Shown here piece by piece: positions 25,352 through 35,493 of a stretch of 64,000 nucleotides of DNA. The position numbers and the translations under genes were made by a program. Below the pieces are notes generated by a model, which saw only the letters and a program-made list of their open reading frames with translations, did not search any database and was not told where the DNA came from. Numbering within the stretch: the first letter of the stretch is position 1; each line of letters opens with the position of its first letter. Source of the DNA: Ignavibacteria bacterium (GTDB lineage Bacteria > Bacteroidota > Ignavibacteria > Tepidaquicellales > Tepidaquicellaceae); the NCBI GenBank assembly GCA_016709315.1, contig JADJMZ010000001.1:992001-1056000 (forward strand), read 5' to 3'.

Positions 25352-25881
25352 TGAATTACTTCGATAAAAATAAAATCCTTTCCGCTGCAGTTGTAATATT
25401 GTTAATGATAAATCTCGGCATACTCGGACTTTTATGGTTTGAAAGATCGCCAAAAATTCCGCCGGAAAGAATGAATCAGATGGACAGCAGGCATCCCCCG
25501 GAAAGAATGCCTCCTGACGGAGGACCGAAAGAATTTCTTATCCGCGAACTAAAGCTTAACGATAAGCAAACACAGGATTTCTTAAAATTGGTTGATGAAC
25601 ATCAGACCGATATGAAAAGATTGAGAGATAAAATAAGAAATGAAAAAACCCAACTCTGGGATAACATTTCTAAATCAAGCACTGAAGCTAGTAATTCTGA
25701 AACAATAGCTTCGGAGATAGCAAACGATCAGAAGCAGATTGAACTTGTTACATTCAGGCATTTTCAGAAAGTGAGGGAACTTTGTGATGATACGCAGAAG
25801 AAAAAATTCGACGAGGTGATAAAAGAAGCGCTTAATATGATGGGACCGAACAATCCGCCTCCGCCTCCGGGTCCGCGTTAA
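25351..25881 (+). CDS. CnrX/Spy/CpxP-like periplasmic metal sensor or chaperone
   Basis: 176 residues. One N-terminal membrane anchor (residues 10-30, LSAAVVILLMINLGILGLLW), a Pro/Met-rich linker (ERMNQMDSRHPPERMPPDGG), then an all-helical hairpin domain of the Spy/CnrX heavy-metal-resistance type: FLIRELKLNDKQTQDF, LVDEHQTDMKRLRDKI, and TFRHFQKVRELCDDTQKKKF near the end. Candidate metal ligands are His, Met and Cys in these helices. The C-terminus is poly-Pro. Start overlaps the anti-sigma candidate's stop, indicating translational coupling. In CnrYXH-type systems such a protein senses metal and releases the sigma factor; here that is inference. Confidence 0.8.
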   Translation: MNYFDKNKILSAAVVILLMINLGILGLLWFERSPKIPPERMNQMDSRHPPERMPPDGGPKEFLIRELKLNDKQTQDFLKLVDEHQTDMKRLRDKIRNEKTQLWDNISKSSTEASNSETIASEIANDQKQIELVTFRHFQKVRELCDDTQKKKFDEVIKEALNMMGPNNPPPPPGPR

Positions 25882-25887
25882 CTAAAA

Positions 25888-26298
25888 ATGGTTATGAAAA
25901 AAAGTTTAATAATTATTTTATTGTCATTTGTATTTTACTCCTGCGGAGGGAATGAACAAAGTGCGGACCATCCTGACATTTCACAGGCAAACAAGATAAA
26001 GTTTGATTTTAAATCCGACTTTGATGCCTCTGGTAAGATGACAATAACATCAACAGAAATTAATGATCTTAAAAGCGTCAGCACTATAAAAAATATTATC
26101 AGTTACGATCCGTTCACTTATGTCTACTGCGCTTCGACAGGTTCCATGAGTTTTTACAAAGACAGCACACTCATTGTTACTATGGTTTTTAACACACTTC
26201 CTGATCTGAAACACATTGCATTCAACTATAACGGAAAACTTATTGCCATGAGTCTTTCCGGAGAAAATGCAAAACTTCTTGAAAGCTTTAATAATTAA
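25888..26298 (+). CDS. Small lipoprotein of unknown function
   Basis: 136 residues with a lipoprotein signal: KKSLIIILLSFVFYSCGGN, Cys near residue 19 as the acylation site. The mature part is a compact mixed alpha/beta sequence without a domain I recognise. It contains one Cys (YVYCASTG) and the phrase SMSFYKDSTLIVTMVF. Lies 6 bp after the sensor gene and 23 bp before the YHYH gene, so it belongs to the same operon and probably to the same envelope response. Confidence 0.75.
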   Translation: MVMKKSLIIILLSFVFYSCGGNEQSADHPDISQANKIKFDFKSDFDASGKMTITSTEINDLKSVSTIKNIISYDPFTYVYCASTGSMSFYKDSTLIVTMVFNTLPDLKHIAFNYNGKLIAMSLSGENAKLLESFNN

Positions 26299-26321
26299 TT
26301 TTAAAAATAAAATAACTCAAA

Positions 26322-27566
26322 TTGAAAATTCTTCTTTTGGCATTCTTTGTCCTTACCGGAACATTTGTTAATGCGCAGATCACTCCCGAAATTTATTCAT
26401 GGAAGCAAAACACTACCGGTGTTACGGGATACAACGGAATTCCAGCCGATGTTCAGCAGGTTTTTTATTCCGCAAATTACGCTTATGTGAAATGCACGGG
26501 CATTCCTTCTTATACTATCGGTCCGTGGGCTATGAATCCCAATACGCCAACAAATCAGAACTGGGTATTTAAGATAGCGAGATTTCCCGTTCCGGATCCG
26601 ACTCCTTCTGTTGCAGGGAACGGACAGATAGGTGTTCTTATAAACGGAGTTGTCCTTTTTAACGGAGGCGACGCAATGTCATACAATAATCTGAATATCT
26701 GGCACAGACTGGCGCAGTATTTTGAATCTGTAAGTTTTGATACATCCGGAGGACACCCTTCGCCGCAAAGATCTTATCATTATCACATCAACATGAAAAA
26801 ATTATATTCACCTGACTCTGCTGCGCACTCTCCGGTGCTCGGATATATGTTTGACGGATATCCTTTGTATGGACCCTACGGTTATTCAGCTACAAATGGA
26901 ACAGGCGGCATAAGAAGAATGAAAACCGGATTTGTAAAAAGAAATATAACGACAAGAACAACTTTACCTGACGGAACAGTCCTGCCTTCAAATCAATGGG
27001 GACCTGCCGTGAGCTCTCAGTATCCTCTTGGATGTTTCACGGAAGATTACGAACCTGCCGTAAGTAATTTCGATCTTGATTCCCATAATGGAAGATTCTG
27101 CGTTACGCCTGAATATCCGTCCGGCACTTATGCTTATTTTATTACAATTGATACACAGGGAAATCCGGAATATCCTTACATAATAGGAAGCACTTACTAT
27201 GGAGAAGTTGTCGCCGGTAATGCTCCTCCCGGAGGTCACGTTACCATTACCGAACCGGTAACTCAGTACATTATTACAGGCATTGAAAACAACAGCGAAC
27301 CTGTTGGCTTAGATCTGTTTCAGAATTATCCTAATCCTTTTAATCCGGAAACAAACATTAAATTTAATATTGACAAACCGGGACTTACTACTCTCAAAGT
27401 TTATGATATTTCCGGAAAGGAGATTGCTTCTTTGATGAATGAGAAACTAATCGCCGGAACTTACATTGTGAAATTCAATGGAAACTCATTTGCTTCGGGA
27501 GTGTATTATTATTCTTTAACGACAAAGGATTTTAAGCAGACGAAGAAGATGTTGCTGATAAAATAG
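26322..27566 (+). CDS. YHYH-domain protein with T9SS sorting domain
   Basis: 414 residues, start TTG at 26322 (the signal peptide MKILLLAFFVLTGTFVNAQ begins there and no in-frame ATG precedes it). The family-naming YHYH motif is at about residue 150 (RSYHYHINMKK), followed by PVLGYMFDGYPLYGPYGY, the conserved core. YHYH proteins are exported, metal-associated and of unknown activity, often found near multicopper oxidases. The C-terminal ~85 residues are a type A T9SS domain: NYPNPFNPETNI, TTLKVYDISGKEI, ending KKMLLIK. Last gene of the ECF operon. Its TAG stop is the first unit of a GTGTAGAGTGT array. Confidence 0.92.
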   Translation: MKILLLAFFVLTGTFVNAQITPEIYSWKQNTTGVTGYNGIPADVQQVFYSANYAYVKCTGIPSYTIGPWAMNPNTPTNQNWVFKIARFPVPDPTPSVAGNGQIGVLINGVVLFNGGDAMSYNNLNIWHRLAQYFESVSFDTSGGHPSPQRSYHYHINMKKLYSPDSAAHSPVLGYMFDGYPLYGPYGYSATNGTGGIRRMKTGFVKRNITTRTTLPDGTVLPSNQWGPAVSSQYPLGCFTEDYEPAVSNFDLDSHNGRFCVTPEYPSGTYAYFITIDTQGNPEYPYIIGSTYYGEVVAGNAPPGGHVTITEPVTQYIITGIENNSEPVGLDLFQNYPNPFNPETNIKFNIDKPGLTTLKVYDISGKEIASLMNEKLIAGTYIVKFNGNSFASGVYYYSLTTKDFKQTKKMLLIK

Positions 27567-27635
27567 AGTGTGTGGAGTGTTTAGAGTGTGTAGAGTGTGT
27601 AGAGTGTGTAGAGTGTATAGAGTGTGTGGAGTTAA
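27564..27635 (+). repeat. TAGAGTGTG microrepeat array starting at a stop codon
   Basis: The stop codon TAG of the YHYH gene is the first TAG of about seven units of the form TAGAGTGTG (variants GGAGTGTT, TAGAGTGTA). A mirror array sits at 27815-27916. Read from each gene the sequence after the stop is almost the same. Confidence 0.85.
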
Positions 27636-27814
27636 TAGATAGTGCAGGTAAATATGAATTTGTTTTTAAATCTTATGAAAAGTTCGGGATGATGCAATAG
27701 ATGATAAAGGCAAATTTAATGATGTTCGGAAATCTTTTCTTTTATAGATAAAAATATATATTATAAAATTATTCCCTGTTCTCACTATTTCCAAAACTGA
27801 TCTTCAAAATCAAA

Positions 27815-27916
27815 ATACTCCATCCACTCTACACACTCCATCCACTCCAAACACTCTACACACTCAAACAACACACTCTACACACTCTACACACTCTACA
27901 CACTCTACACACTCTA
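27815..27916 (-). repeat. Mirror CACACTCTA array ending at the permease stop codon
   Basis: Inverted copy of the array at 27564-27635, about ten units. On the minus strand the permease gene ends AAATAG AGTGTGTAGAGTG, so its stop codon too is the first unit. Between the arrays lie about 180 bp without a recognisable gene. Confidence 0.85.
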
Positions 27917-29338
27917 TTTCTTCCTGTTCCAGAAAAGATAAAACGGAATTCCACTCAGCACCAGCACTAGTCCGATTCCTGCATCTCTCGGATTTTGTAT
28001 GATGGTCACAACTACAAGCGTGATGCAGAACAAAACAAAAATGAACGGAACCACCGGATATCCCATCGCTTTATAAGGTCTGTGAGCGTCTTTCATTTTT
28101 TTTCTGAGAATGAAAACGCCGAAGGCTCCCGCGCCGTAAAAAATAAATGAAGCGAAGATAAGCATGTCAGTAAGCTGATCGAATGTACCCGACAGTACAA
28201 GCACTGATGCCCACAATCCCTGCATGAGAAGAGAAGTATAAGGAGTTTTGAATTTGGGATGAACATTCCCTGCAGATTTAAAAAATAAATTGTCACGCGA
28301 CATTGCAAAATAAATTCTCGATGAGGCAAGTATTGTTCCGTTCGTAGTTCCGAATGTTGAAATCATTATAAGAATTGAAATGAAAAAAGCTCCGCCGTTT
28401 CCGATGAACTTTCTCAAAACCTCCACTGCAATGATTGTGTTTTCCTTACTTGCAATTTCCATTATCTCGCTTACCGGCATTACATACAGATATACAAAAT
28501 TTGTCAGAAGATATATTGCCATAACTACCCCGACTCCGGTGAATAATGCAAGCGGAATATTGCGTTTAGGATTTTTAATTTCTCCGCCGAGGTAACCGAT
28601 GTTGTTCCATCCGTCATAAGCCCAGAAAGCTCCGAGCATTGCTGCGAACATTGCTCCGAATAATCCGAGAGAAGAACCGTAACTTGCTGTCGCGCTTTGT
28701 CCTATTGGCTCTATGTTAGAAGCTGAACCTCCGCTGATCGTTAAACCTAAAACTATAATGATCAGTATCCCGATCACTTTTAATGTCGTGAATAAATTAC
28801 TAATGAATCCTCCGAATATCACTCCGAGATAATTTGCAGCAGTCAGGAAAATAATTGTAAGAATGGTAAGTGCTTTTACCCCGAAACTGTCTAACGGATA
28901 AAATATTCCGAATAAACTCATCTTCTCCATCGCATCGCTCAAATGCGGAAGCGGAATCACGGCATTCACGGACTCAGCAAAGACATAAGCAATTGATGCG
29001 ATAGAAGCAGATTGTATAACGGAAAAGCATGACCATCCGTAAATAAACGCAAAAGCTTTGCCGTACATTTCCTTAAAGTAAACATACTGGCCGCCGGGTG
29101 CCGCTATCATTCCTGCGATCTCAGCGTTTGTCGCTGCGCCTATTAATGTTACAACTCCTGCTATGACCCAGCATAACAGAAGAAGTCCTCCGGATTGCAG
29201 ATCTACTGCCATCGGAGCTGCTTTCTTGAAAATTCCGGATCCTATCATTGAGCTTATCACGATAAGTATAGCAGTATAAAGTCCGAGTTTTGTCAGCAGA
29301 CCGCTGGAATGAACTTCGTGAGAATTTTTATCACTCAT
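27914..29338 (-). CDS. APC-superfamily amino acid permease
   Basis: 474 residues, about 12 transmembrane helices. The first helix carries the APC substrate-site motif VISSMIGSGIFKKA near residue 22. Further signatures are GALTYAELA-like GAATNAEIAGMIAAPGGQYV and GGEIKNPKRNIPLAL in the loop after helix 6. It resembles the LAT/serine-threonine exchanger-like branch found in Bacteroidota. Substrate is not predictable. Followed upstream (leftward transcription order) by nothing close: the PFK gene ends 45 bp before its start, in the same direction, so cotranscription with the two phosphofructokinases is possible. Confidence 0.92.
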   Translation of the reverse strand: MSDKNSHEVHSSGLLTKLGLYTAILIVISSMIGSGIFKKAAPMAVDLQSGGLLLLCWVIAGVVTLIGAATNAEIAGMIAAPGGQYVYFKEMYGKAFAFIYGWSCFSVIQSASIASIAYVFAESVNAVIPLPHLSDAMEKMSLFGIFYPLDSFGVKALTILTIIFLTAANYLGVIFGGFISNLFTTLKVIGILIIIVLGLTISGGSASNIEPIGQSATASYGSSLGLFGAMFAAMLGAFWAYDGWNNIGYLGGEIKNPKRNIPLALFTGVGVVMAIYLLTNFVYLYVMPVSEIMEIASKENTIIAVEVLRKFIGNGGAFFISILIMISTFGTTNGTILASSRIYFAMSRDNLFFKSAGNVHPKFKTPYTSLLMQGLWASVLVLSGTFDQLTDMLIFASFIFYGAGAFGVFILRKKMKDAHRPYKAMGYPVVPFIFVLFCITLVVVTIIQNPRDAGIGLVLVLSGIPFYLFWNRKK

Positions 29339-29382
29339 TTGTATTTTTTATTTTTTCAAAAATGATATTTCATATACCTGAA

Positions 29383-30414
29383 TTATTTAAAAAATACCTG
29401 AGCAACTTTATAAATATCCAGATCAACTGTCTTAAGTTTGCTTATAGCTTTCTTAATTGTAATATCAGTAATTTCATTTCCCTGTATTGCGCACATTCTT
29501 CCGAATTTTCCGGAGTTGATCATTTCAACTGAATAAACACCAAGCCGTGTCCCGAGTATCCTGTCAAATGAAGATGGTACTCCGCCTCTCTGCACATATC
29601 CCAGAATAGTAGACCTCGTTTCAAATCCCGTGCGTTTTTCTATTTCCTCCGAAAGATAAGTGCTTATGCCTCCAAGCCGCTCTCTTCCGAAATCATCAAG
29701 CTTCTTTCCTGTGGATGTTTTTGATATTTCGAGTTCCTCAAAAGATGCGCCTTCTGCAATCACAATTATCGAAAATAGTTTACCTCTTTTATAACGGCTT
29801 TTTAAAACTTCAAGTACATTATCTACCTTTATTTTTTTTTCGGGAATGATTACAACATCCGCACCGCCTGCAATCCCGCTGTAAAGCGCTATCCAGCCTG
29901 CATGCCTTCCCATTACTTCAAGTATCATAATCCTGTGATGTGATTCGGCTGTTGTATGAAGACGGTCAATGGCTTCCGTTGCAATTCCTACTGCCGTATC
30001 AAATCCAAAAGAATAATCCGTTCCGTAAATATCATTGTCTATTGTCTTCGGCACTCCAACTACATTTATTCCTGCTTCATGAGCCATCTGCGCAATGTGC
30101 ATCGAACCTTCACCGCCGATTGCAATTAACGCATCAAATCCTTCTCTTGATATTTTATGAAGAAGTGTGTCTTTACCTTCTTTATCCTGAAATGGACTGA
30201 AGCGTGAAGTTCCTAATATTGTTCCGCCTCGGTTTATTATCCCTGCCACTGACGAAAGATTTAATGGTATATAACTCTCGTCAAAAATTCCCTTCCATCC
30301 GTTTTTGATTCCGATAGTTTCAAACTTCATCAGATAAGCTTTCCTCACAATAGCTCTTATTACTGCATTAAGTCCCGGACAGTCTCCTCCGCTTGTTAAT
30401 ATTCCTATTTTCAT
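29383..30414 (-). CDS. pfkA: 6-phosphofructokinase, ATP-type signature with Lys in the second site
   Basis: 343 residues. Phosphorylates fructose 6-phosphate to the 1,6-bisphosphate. N-terminal GILTSGGDCPGLNAVIRA, nucleotide site GGEGSMHIA (Gly at the position equivalent to E. coli 104) and catalytic VPKTIDNDIYGTD with Lys at the 124-equivalent. Gly104 points to ATP use. The Gly/Lys combination is that of the group III enzymes known from actinomycetes, which are ATP-dependent. Substrate motif MEVMGRHAGWIAL follows. The upstream gene is a second PFK of the PPi type, 31 bp away in the same direction. Confidence 0.93.
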   Translation of the reverse strand: MKIGILTSGGDCPGLNAVIRAIVRKAYLMKFETIGIKNGWKGIFDESYIPLNLSSVAGIINRGGTILGTSRFSPFQDKEGKDTLLHKISREGFDALIAIGGEGSMHIAQMAHEAGINVVGVPKTIDNDIYGTDYSFGFDTAVGIATEAIDRLHTTAESHHRIMILEVMGRHAGWIALYSGIAGGADVVIIPEKKIKVDNVLEVLKSRYKRGKLFSIIVIAEGASFEELEISKTSTGKKLDDFGRERLGGISTYLSEEIEKRTGFETRSTILGYVQRGGVPSSFDRILGTRLGVYSVEMINSGKFGRMCAIQGNEITDITIKKAISKLKTVDLDIYKVAQVFFK

Positions 30415-30445
30415 TTAAATGTTTTGATTATAAAAACAATATTAA

Positions 30446-31750
<1,305 letters not shown>

Positions 31751-31786
31751 ATATTTTTTAATTTAAAATTTTATTGCGCTGATATT

Positions 31787-34234
31787 TCAAATAACGTTTA
31801 TTTTTCTGAATCTGTTTAATGCAAGCGCCATTGCAATAATATAAATGAATGCCGCTAAAATAAATACAAACTTAAAACCCATTATCATTGCAAGTATTAT
31901 CGCCGAGACGGTTCCTATTACTGAAAAAAATCCGTTTACAGCCCATGCAAATGATGTGAATCTTTTTTCTCCGGGAAGTATCATGGAAATTCCAATGGGA
32001 AAAGGCATTCCGAGAAAAAACCCTAAAGGCAGTATTATCAGAACAGACAAAACTATTCTCCAGTGCAGATCCAGTCTCACAAAGTATTCATAGAGATACG
32101 GATGTAAAAATGCGATCGCAAGAATAAGCGCAGCGATTATTCCGAAAATTAGATAAAGTTTTTTGTTGCCGCTTCCGAATATTTTTCCGGAAAAGAAACT
32201 TCCGGCTCCAGAACTTACAAGCATTGTCGAAACTACCGTCAGCAGCGTAATTGACGGCTGTCCGAGAAATAATGTGAACTTCTGTACAAGACCTATCTGA
32301 AGAATAATGTATCCGAATCCAAGACATGCAAAATAAAATAAATACTTTCTGTCTGCTGAATATTCGCCCTGTGCTTTGCTGCTTTTGCCTTCCTTCCTGA
32401 AAAGTTTCAACGGCAAAAGAATAAATAATCCTGCGGCTAAAATGCACTGAATAAAAATAGCGATAAGCGTAGTCTCCGCTACCGGCTTATCCTTCAATGC
32501 CAGTATGGCTTTGTCATCCTGTGAGAAAGTTTCCTTAATTCCCTGAACAGTAAGATTTCCGAATCCGATATTCTGATCAAAGAACGGCTTGTCATCAGTT
32601 GCAGGTTTCACAGACGCATCGGTAGCGGAATAAATATCTGCCGGCTTATCTGATTCAGCAAGCTCTTTGTAAATGCTTTGCTGAGTCGAAAGCGGATCAT
32701 AAAGAATTTCCATGTTAAGCGAACTTGCTTCATATCTTACATCAAGAATCTCTTTCTCCGTGAATCCGTTCTTTTTATAAATTACTCCCGAAAGAAAACT
32801 TTTGCTTCCCTCGAATTCATTCGGAGGTCTTCTGAATACAATAAAGTTTTTTCTGCTGTCTTCAATTCCCTTGCTGTTTTCAAGACGGGCTTGCTTCAGT
32901 GTGTTAATCAGTTTAGGGATCTGTGTCTCAGGTCTTGATATAAAAAGTATTCCGTCCTTTTCAAGATGATTCAGATATTCTTTTACGGCTTCCTTTGTCA
33001 GAATGTAATTTTCCACCATGCTCATAGCGCCGCTTGATACAGCGGATGATGAGATAGTGTGCGCGGATACAATAACATCATAAGTGATCCTCTTAGACGA
33101 GAGTACAGATCGCGCATCGTCGGTAATAAGTTTTACTCTTTTATTATCATTTACCAGAGGTCCTGTCCAGTAAGAAAGATCTCTTTTAATAAGATCATTC
33201 AGAATGCCGTTAATTTCTACTGCCGTTATGTTCTTCGCATTGTGATAAAGTCCCGTAAGTATTTCGCCTCCGCCTGCTGATCCGATGATAAATACTTTCT
33301 CCGCCGAGTCTTTAAGCGCAAAAGCAAGATTAGATGCATCCGCAGGTTTAGTAAGAAGAGGAAATGATTTTACGTTCGGAATGTTTGTAGTTGCATTTCC
33401 CGCATCAATGACTGCAAGATAAATATCATAACCGTCAGCAGCTTTATCCTCATCCTTCATTACATCTATCTTTGAAAAAGTGTTCCAGTCGGTGCGGACT
33501 TTCAGATCAGGTCTGTCTTTTATGTAATTTCCGTAAATTTTATTTGCAGTAACATTTACAGGAAACCTGTTATCCCTGTCTATCATGTAAGTAAAGCTCA
33601 CACCGCACAGTACTGCTGACACAATCACCAGGTTTTTATATTTCTCAAATCCGAAAACCATTGCAGCGAGGAATCCGAATGCAGCCACGAAAATTATTCC
33701 GCCGTTGCCGCCGGCTGCGGGAATTATCAAAACGAAAGCAAGACAGGCAAGTCCCGCTCCCGTAAGATCAAAGAAATAAAGTTTTGAAACGCTGTTTTTA
33801 AATACCGAAAGGAGAATTGTTATTATTAATCCCGCAAAGAAAAACGGAATGGTGATGAGCAGATAATATAAGGGCAGATAAACAAACTGTACCGGATCCG
33901 TCAGAAGACTGAACGGATCAAAAGGTATTTTATTCATCAGCAGAAAGCATACCATCACGCTTGTTCCGTAAAGCAATGATAAAATCGTAAGCAGTTTGTC
34001 TGTTTCAATTGCATTCAGTTTTTTGCTCAATGAATATACAACTCCGCTAATCCCGAATCCGAGAAGCGCAACGCTGATTATCATAAAGGCAAAGTGATAC
34101 CAAAGAGCCACAGACAGAACTCTTGTCAGCGTGAACTCCAGCAGCAGCGTTGAAAGCGCAATTAAAAAAATCCCGGCGTAATGTGAAGATTTTATTTTTT
34201 CGGAATAAACTGGATTGGTGGTTTTTAATATCAT
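31787..34234 (-). CDS. Membrane protein with MFS-like helices and a spermidine-synthase-like domain
   Basis: 815 residues. The N-terminal ~220 residues hold about seven transmembrane helices (LIALSTLLLEFTLTRVLSVAL onward). A soluble Rossmann methyltransferase-type domain follows with KVFIIGSAGGGEILTGLYH and TAVEINGILNDLI near residue 335, as in spermidine synthases. From about residue 600 a second helical block resumes to the end. This SpeE-like fused family is common in Ignavibacteria and Chlorobi. Real spermidine synthase active-site residues could not be verified, so polyamine synthesis is not claimed. Confidence 0.85.
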   Translation of the reverse strand: MILKTTNPVYSEKIKSSHYAGIFLIALSTLLLEFTLTRVLSVALWYHFAFMIISVALLGFGISGVVYSLSKKLNAIETDKLLTILSLLYGTSVMVCFLLMNKIPFDPFSLLTDPVQFVYLPLYYLLITIPFFFAGLIITILLSVFKNSVSKLYFFDLTGAGLACLAFVLIIPAAGGNGGIIFVAAFGFLAAMVFGFEKYKNLVIVSAVLCGVSFTYMIDRDNRFPVNVTANKIYGNYIKDRPDLKVRTDWNTFSKIDVMKDEDKAADGYDIYLAVIDAGNATTNIPNVKSFPLLTKPADASNLAFALKDSAEKVFIIGSAGGGEILTGLYHNAKNITAVEINGILNDLIKRDLSYWTGPLVNDNKRVKLITDDARSVLSSKRITYDVIVSAHTISSSAVSSGAMSMVENYILTKEAVKEYLNHLEKDGILFISRPETQIPKLINTLKQARLENSKGIEDSRKNFIVFRRPPNEFEGSKSFLSGVIYKKNGFTEKEILDVRYEASSLNMEILYDPLSTQQSIYKELAESDKPADIYSATDASVKPATDDKPFFDQNIGFGNLTVQGIKETFSQDDKAILALKDKPVAETTLIAIFIQCILAAGLFILLPLKLFRKEGKSSKAQGEYSADRKYLFYFACLGFGYIILQIGLVQKFTLFLGQPSITLLTVVSTMLVSSGAGSFFSGKIFGSGNKKLYLIFGIIAALILAIAFLHPYLYEYFVRLDLHWRIVLSVLIILPLGFFLGMPFPIGISMILPGEKRFTSFAWAVNGFFSVIGTVSAIILAMIMGFKFVFILAAFIYIIAMALALNRFRKINVI

Positions 34235-34406
34235 TAATATTTTTTTGTAAAAAATTTCTGTTTTAAATTTATATACTGTTTTACTTTTCCTGACAATTAA
34301 ATATATAAAGTCAACTTACGCAATTCCGAATTTGCAGCAAACGAAGGTAAAAAAATTGATAATGCAATTACTATAATTAAATTTGGATATTTATTTCCTG
34401 AATTCA

Positions 34407-34721
34407 TTAAATTTTATTTTTAATTTCAAACCCATATTTCAGGATTTCGTTAACTATCGGATTTGTATAATTAAAATCAATTTCTTTAAAAGGATGAGGC
34501 TCTATTCTGCTGTCAATATTCCTTCTCAGTCTCATTAATTCAAGTTGCATATTAATAGAATCACTATAATCACTAAATACCACGGCTATATCAATATCAC
34601 TATTTTCTGTACCCGTTCCTTTTGCGAAAGATCCAAACAAAATTAGATTTTTATAATCATATTTATTTTTTACTGCTTCCGCAAACTTCTCAACAACCTT
34701 TATAACATCTGATTTATCCAT
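34407..34721 (-). CDS. MNT-type nucleotidyltransferase (antitoxin candidate)
   Basis: 104 residues, minimal nucleotidyltransferase fold: ILFGSFAKGTGTENSDIDIAVV carries the GS(x)nDxD metal-binding motif. It overlaps the HEPN gene by 22 bp in the same direction. HEPN/MNT pairs act as toxin-antitoxin systems in which the MNT protein modifies (AMPylates) the HEPN RNase to silence it. The C-terminal EPHPFKEIDF is typical of these MNTs. The individual function is inferred from family. Confidence 0.88.
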   Translation of the reverse strand: MDKSDVIKVVEKFAEAVKNKYDYKNLILFGSFAKGTGTENSDIDIAVVFSDYSDSINMQLELMRLRRNIDSRIEPHPFKEIDFNYTNPIVNEILKYGFEIKNKI

Positions 34722-35107
34722 GATCTTAATGTTTTAATTTTTTCAATCCATTCCTCAGTAAAATCTTTTGTACATTTGTTATAAAATTCTTTCTTGAAAT
34801 CGTTATATCTTGCATTAATATTGAAAGAAGTAATTTCGTCAAGCCAATCAGAGATTTCCAGTGGTATTTCTATTTTACATTTTTCTGCTAATCGGTAGAG
34901 ATTATGTGAGTATGGTGCATGTTCGGAATTAATTTTTACATATAACGCTTTAATTAATTTTTCCAATACAATATGTCCGATAAACAAGGACCAGTTATAA
35001 GATTTTGAATTATATAAATTAAGCATTGTATTGAAATCTTCTTCAGATGATTTCTTATAATGCTCTATTATTTTATCAATATCGATTTTTGGTTTATCGC
35101 TTTCCAT
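34700..35107 (-). CDS. HEPN-domain protein (toxin candidate)
   Basis: 135 residues, all-helical HEPN fold: WSLFIGHIVLEKLIKALYV, then the APYSHNLYRLAEK helix and SFNINARYNDFKKEF. It is transcribed first, directly upstream of and overlapping the MNT partner. The canonical Rx4-6H RNase motif is not obvious, and NARYNDF takes the place where MNT-linked members carry a conserved Arg-Tyr. The start ATG lies 23 bp from the old stop codon of the decayed kdsA 3' copy. Confidence 0.85.
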   Translation of the reverse strand: MESDKPKIDIDKIIEHYKKSSEEDFNTMLNLYNSKSYNWSLFIGHIVLEKLIKALYVKINSEHAPYSHNLYRLAEKCKIEIPLEISDWLDEITSFNINARYNDFKKEFYNKCTKDFTEEWIEKIKTLRSWINQML

Positions 35108-35129
35108 TTTTAAAATAGTTTGGGCAAAG

Positions 35130-35256
35130 TTATTTATATTTTTTAGTAATTTCAGTTATCTCTTTCAGCTGTTTCAGCAGCCCTTCCATCTTGTCTAACA
35201 TAATCATGCTGCTCACACCTCTCAGTGCTTTTAGGTTCAGTATGCTTCTCTATATT
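35130..35256 (-). pseudogene. Decayed duplicate of the kdsA 3' end
   Basis: Bases 35161-35254 align with 36083-36178, the 3' end of the intact kdsA, with a small number of substitutions and a 2-bp gap. On the minus strand it still reads SSMIMLDKMEGLLKQLKE and then ITEITKKYK to a TAA at 35130-35132, which is probably the original end of kdsA. Upstream it is broken by in-frame stops. It marks the far edge of the inserted island 35268-36050. Confidence 0.85.
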
Positions 35257-35267
35257 GGCGGTTTGAT

Positions 35268-35477
35268 TTATATCGTCTTACTTTTTAATGTTAAAGAAAG
35301 AGGCTTTTGTCTTTGCAACTCGCTGACTTTTAAAATTGAGAAACCTAATATGATTCCTTCATTATCGACTTTTTCCATTATTGCATCATCATCAGTCCCT
35401 TTAAAAAATCCCGGTTTGATATCAAATAACACTTCAAGAAAATCACCTTCTTTATCATACCTGATTTTTAATTCTTT
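35268..35477 (-). pseudogene. DUF2283-like remnant without a start codon
   Basis: An open frame of 69 residues reading KELKIRYDKEGDFLEVLFD, KPGFFKGTDDDAIMEKVD and GIILGFSILKVSEL, which is the DUF2283 pattern. A stop codon lies directly before its first Lys codon and no ATG, GTG or TTG is available at the natural start position. Probably an inactivated member of the toxin-antitoxin-like island. Confidence 0.65.
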
Positions 35478-35493
35478 TTACTCAGTATATATT

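Noticed and set aside
27640..27814. Possible broken gene between the mirror arrays
   Set aside because: Short coding-like phrases appear in two frames (GKYEFVFKSYEKFG, DDKGKFNDVRKS), but they are too short and have no recognisable family.
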